Part shown: positions 27,322-29,918 of the stretch, one piece after another | Numbering within the stretch: the stretch's first letter is position 1 | How the letters are laid out: each line of letters begins with the position of its first letter | Source: Saprolegnia diclina VS20 | Lineage: Eukaryota; Oomycota; Saprolegniomycetes; Saprolegniales; Saprolegniaceae | DNA: 29,918 bases | Assembly: GCF_000281045.1 (NCBI RefSeq) | Contig: NW_008246113.1 | Coordinates: 329,798-359,715, forward strand | Direction of reading: 5' to 3' | The notes under the pieces: model-generated | What the model saw: only the letters and a program-made list of their open reading frames with translations | Databases searched by the model: none | What the model was told of the DNA's origin: nothing | Position numbers and translations under genes: made by a program

Positions 27322-29415
27322 TTACAGCATCGGATGCCACGTACGCAGATGCACCGCCGCGCCCATGAGAACGCGGGGTAGTTTCTCATCGTTTGGCACC
27401 TTGTGCGTGGTGCAGTAGTCGTCGTATGCTGCCAGTGTGGCCGCGAACGCGGCGTGCGACCCCATAAAGCGCCGCAAGCGCTCTTCGAGAAAGTACCGAC
27501 TCAGCGGCGGCACGCATCGCAGTACGCTCGGGCGGTGCCGACAAAACGCACGGGCATCCCCGCTGTCGACGCAATGGCGGAAGAAATGATAGGCAGCTTT
27601 GGGGCACTGCTCACATCCGTAGCATGCGCCACGAAGCGGTTGGTGGCAGCCATTGCACAAGCGCACGGGCCACGTCTCGGGGCGATCGTCGGTGCTCGCA
27701 TTGTACCGGCGCAGTTTGCGCCATCTCTTTGTCTCATTTTGCGTCGGATCCCCATACTGCAAAGCGTGGTAGAGCATGCTGGGGGCAGCGCGGCTAATGG
27801 GGCCGACATGGCGCAGATCAAACCAGAGCTCAAAGTACTTGAACGCGGCGGGCATGTCGCGTGCGCCATAGTAGGTGGCGCCAAAGCTAAACATGGTGTA
27901 CGCCCACGCGACGGGGTAGTCTTTTCGGCGCGGAAACGTGTCGCGGAGCTGGCGCAGACGGGCGAGCGACGCACGCGTCCGCCGCAAGAGGCGGTCGCTC
28001 GTCGCGACATTGATCGTCGCATCCAACGTCTCCTCGTGGTCGGCTCCAAACACGCGGCTGTAGTAGGCGTGCGCGATCGAAATGTACCGAAGCGCTTGCG
28101 CCGGCCGCCCCCGGCTGTATGCACCCGCGGCGTGGATCGAGTAGAGCGGGACGGCGGTCGGATGCAACGTCATCCCATGACGGCGGGCAATGGTCATGCC
28201 TTCGCGCACCCACACGTCGGCTTGGGTCAAGTCGCCAGCCCATGTGTTCGTGCGCGCAAGCCGGACCACGGTCTCTAGTGTGGACGGGTGCAGATGCCCC
28301 GCGAGTCGCACGCGTGCCTCGTGGCAAGCGGAGTAGAGCTCGATCGCGCGGCCCGCCATGCGCAAATCTTCATACGCAACCGCAAAGCGATACAGCGTCG
28401 CAGCGACCGCTTGCGTGTTCTCTGGTTTGGCTTCTTGGGCGGCTAGAATGGCTTGAAAGCGGGGTTCCCACTCGCATACCGGTCGACCAAGTTTGGCCAG
28501 CATCGACACGTACTGCGACGACGCAGCCAAGGTCGCATCGTCCTCTGGCCCGAGGACCTCCGTGTAGAGATCGACGGCTGTTGCAAATGCGTCCGCCGCG
28601 TCCGCCCACTTGGTCTCGGCTTCGTGGAGGTTCCCGAGTCGTACCCACGACTGCGCTCGGCGTTGGCGCGACGGAAGCATCTCAATGTGCACCCGCAGCG
28701 TTTCCTTGATCCAGTGCGAGATTGTTGCAAATACGAGGCGGTCGAGCGTGGCAAATGACGTTTTGGCGCGCACCAAGGCAAAGATGGCGTCGCGGTCGGC
28801 CGGGATCGACGTGGCCGACGCTTCGCTGCGGATGTGGCCAAGCATATCGCGGATCCCACGACCGTCAAGCATGTCATCAAGCATCTGCCGGCGCTGTTGT
28901 GGCGCCATGGCCATCTCAAAGCGCGCATGGACGCGCGTCGCGACGTAGAGTTCAAAGACGCACCAGCTTCGGCGCAGCACCATGGGGCTGTGCCACGGGT
29001 GCATGACCATGATGAGACGGCCAATGTCGCGGAGCGCATCTTCAAACGTCGTGAGCCAAGTGGCAGTTGGCTGCATCGAGGCGCCGTGTTGGTTGATGTT
29101 GAAGACGCAAAACCAAAGAACCGCGTCTTCGTCCGCAATGCCTTGCAGCGCAAAAAACGCGTCAAGGCTGTCGACGGTCTCCAAGAAGAGGTATTGCCAC
29201 GCGTGCGAGACGTACCAATTGGCCTCGGCTACAAAGTGACGGGTGTTTGGGTCCCGCCACAAGTGATCCACGACCGAGAGCTCGGTGGCTTTTGTGAGCG
29301 GCATAAGGAATTGGTGACAGACGTCGGCGGTCGTGAGCCCCGTGAGCTTGGCGGCGCCACCGCATGCGTTGATCAAGTGTCGAAAATACGCCATGTACAC
29401 GCCCTGGGGCGCCAT
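27322..29415 (-). CDS. SHAW-domain TPR protein with C-terminal ZZ-like zinc finger (intact copy)
   Basis: 697 residues from ATG 29415 (MAPQGVYMAYFRHL), chosen because the broken paralog starts the same way (MASPVGVRLAYLRRF); an in-frame ATG at 29469 would add 18 residues. The N-terminal domain (about 1-200) has WYVSHAW (67-73), WFCVFNINQH (101-110), VMHPW (137-141) and LRRSWCVFELY (147-157). The spacing of motifs recalls HET/TIR-like alpha-beta domains (W-x-x-x-x-N-Q, then R-x-W-x-x-x-E), an inference only. The centre has kinesin-light-chain-like TPRs with L-G-x-x-x-x-x-T-L signatures (YTEVLGPEDDATL, RLAGHLHPSTL, YYSRVFGADHEETL). The C-terminus (about 587-630) has CNGCHQPLRGACYGCEQC followed by HC...FCRHRP, close to a ZZ zinc finger though one expected Cys is Phe. 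Probably a cytosolic adaptor or sensor; partners unknown. Single exon, intact. Confidence 0.75.
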   Translation of the reverse strand: MAPQGVYMAYFRHLINACGGAAKLTGLTTADVCHQFLMPLTKATELSVVDHLWRDPNTRHFVAEANWYVSHAWQYLFLETVDSLDAFFALQGIADEDAVLWFCVFNINQHGASMQPTATWLTTFEDALRDIGRLIMVMHPWHSPMVLRRSWCVFELYVATRVHARFEMAMAPQQRRQMLDDMLDGRGIRDMLGHIRSEASATSIPADRDAIFALVRAKTSFATLDRLVFATISHWIKETLRVHIEMLPSRQRRAQSWVRLGNLHEAETKWADAADAFATAVDLYTEVLGPEDDATLAASSQYVSMLAKLGRPVCEWEPRFQAILAAQEAKPENTQAVAATLYRFAVAYEDLRMAGRAIELYSACHEARVRLAGHLHPSTLETVVRLARTNTWAGDLTQADVWVREGMTIARRHGMTLHPTAVPLYSIHAAGAYSRGRPAQALRYISIAHAYYSRVFGADHEETLDATINVATSDRLLRRTRASLARLRQLRDTFPRRKDYPVAWAYTMFSFGATYYGARDMPAAFKYFELWFDLRHVGPISRAAPSMLYHALQYGDPTQNETKRWRKLRRYNASTDDRPETWPVRLCNGCHQPLRGACYGCEQCPKAAYHFFRHCVDSGDARAFCRHRPSVLRCVPPLSRYFLEERLRRFMGSHAAFAATLAAYDDYCTTHKVPNDEKLPRVLMGAAVHLRTWHPML

Positions 29416-29918
29416 GTTGACTGTGACGCGAAACGAATTCTGTTGTCGTCCAGTTTTGAAAAAGACCATTGCCACGGGTCGTGGGTGTACGTCGAATCGG
29501 AGACGGTGATTGGCTCCTTGATAGCCAATCCTTGCGTTTCGATCGCGACATCTTGGTCAAGCATGGATAACGCTACTACCAAAGTCATGCCCACCGAGCT
29601 CCTTTTAGAGTTCGACATGTCTTGTACAAGGATTTCGATCTGAAGTGGTTTTATTGAGCCCATATTCTTGGTCGAGATTGTTGGCGATATATTTGTGTTT
29701 CTACTCGAGGTTAGGGTCCTTTTCCGCCCGAAACGCCACCCGTTTTCAGGCCTCGTGTGGTAAATTCGGTCTGACTATGCTCGACCATGAATGGCGCATC
29801 AAAGTAAAAGACAATGTCGCCGTCAATTCCGTTAAAATTCGTGGTAGGCCATCATGGACAATGTGGTGAGATCGACCCAATGACGGTCTCGAAGGCCGCC
29901 CGAGTCGAAGCGGAGTGC
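29416..29918. other. Upstream region of the SHAW-TPR gene and right edge
   Basis: ATTGG at 29509-29513 and CCAAT at 29525-29529 lie 94-114 bases upstream of ATG 29415 (40-60 upstream of ATG 29469). The last 280 bases have no supported gene; a plus-strand open frame of 74 codons at 29645 is unconvincing. Confidence 0.4.

Noticed and set aside
27403-28278. Long plus-strand ORF (291 codons), and similar ones at 28834-29643, 7097-7876 and 8422-9021
   Set aside because: They lie antisense to well-supported genes in GC-rich DNA and have no motifs; they are shadows of the coding strand.

Overview
The window reads as nuclear DNA of an oomycete, most likely a saprolegnian (Aphanomyces/Achlya/Saprolegnia type). 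The reasons are: compact, GC-rich, mostly intronless genes on both strands; very short GT-AG introns in the multi-exon genes; initiator-like elements close to the oomycete core-promoter consensus a few tens of bases before several start codons; and gene families (ankyrin, TPR and LRR proteins in local duplicates) typical of that group. No tRNA, rRNA, CRISPR array or intact transposon was seen. The species is not determined.

Left third (about 1.5-9 kb): three paralogous GNAT acetyltransferases of the LYC1 (lysine N6-acetyltransferase) type on the minus strand. Between the first and second, on the plus strand, lies a 13-exon SHPRH-like Snf2/RING helicase that I reassembled from split reading frames. 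The spliced frame is 973 residues with a Snf2 ATPase half, a C3HC4 RING and a helicase C-terminal half.

Middle (about 9-19 kb): gene-poor and accessory in character. It holds five plus-strand members of a small protein family I do not recognise (93-152 residues, core V-x-G-[GH]-[KRH]-x-V-x-[FY]-x-P-x-Q, with Cys pairs in three members). It also holds a broken, truncated copy of a TPR protein on the minus strand, one or two doubtful ORFs, and long stretches with palindromes and CCAAT boxes.

Right third (19-30 kb): a 12-exon minus-strand gene of the DUF4209/ERMARD type (683 residues after splicing), divergent from an ankyrin-repeat gene; two tandem RI-type leucine-rich-repeat proteins separated by a 110-bp minisatellite; and the intact TPR protein. 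That protein has an N-terminal domain carrying W-x-V-S-H-A-W, N-x-N-Q-H and R-S-W-C-x-F-E motifs, central kinesin-light-chain-like TPRs and a C-terminal ZZ-like zinc finger.

The genes do not form one evident pathway. The common theme is local duplication: acetyltransferases x3, small proteins x5, LRR x2, TPR x2. The duplicated families are single-exon, while the two conserved housekeeping-type genes carry all 23 inferred introns. The most novel items are the small-protein array and the intact/decayed pair of SHAW-TPR-ZZ proteins. Splice sites and functions are inferred by reading only; no search or alignment program was run.
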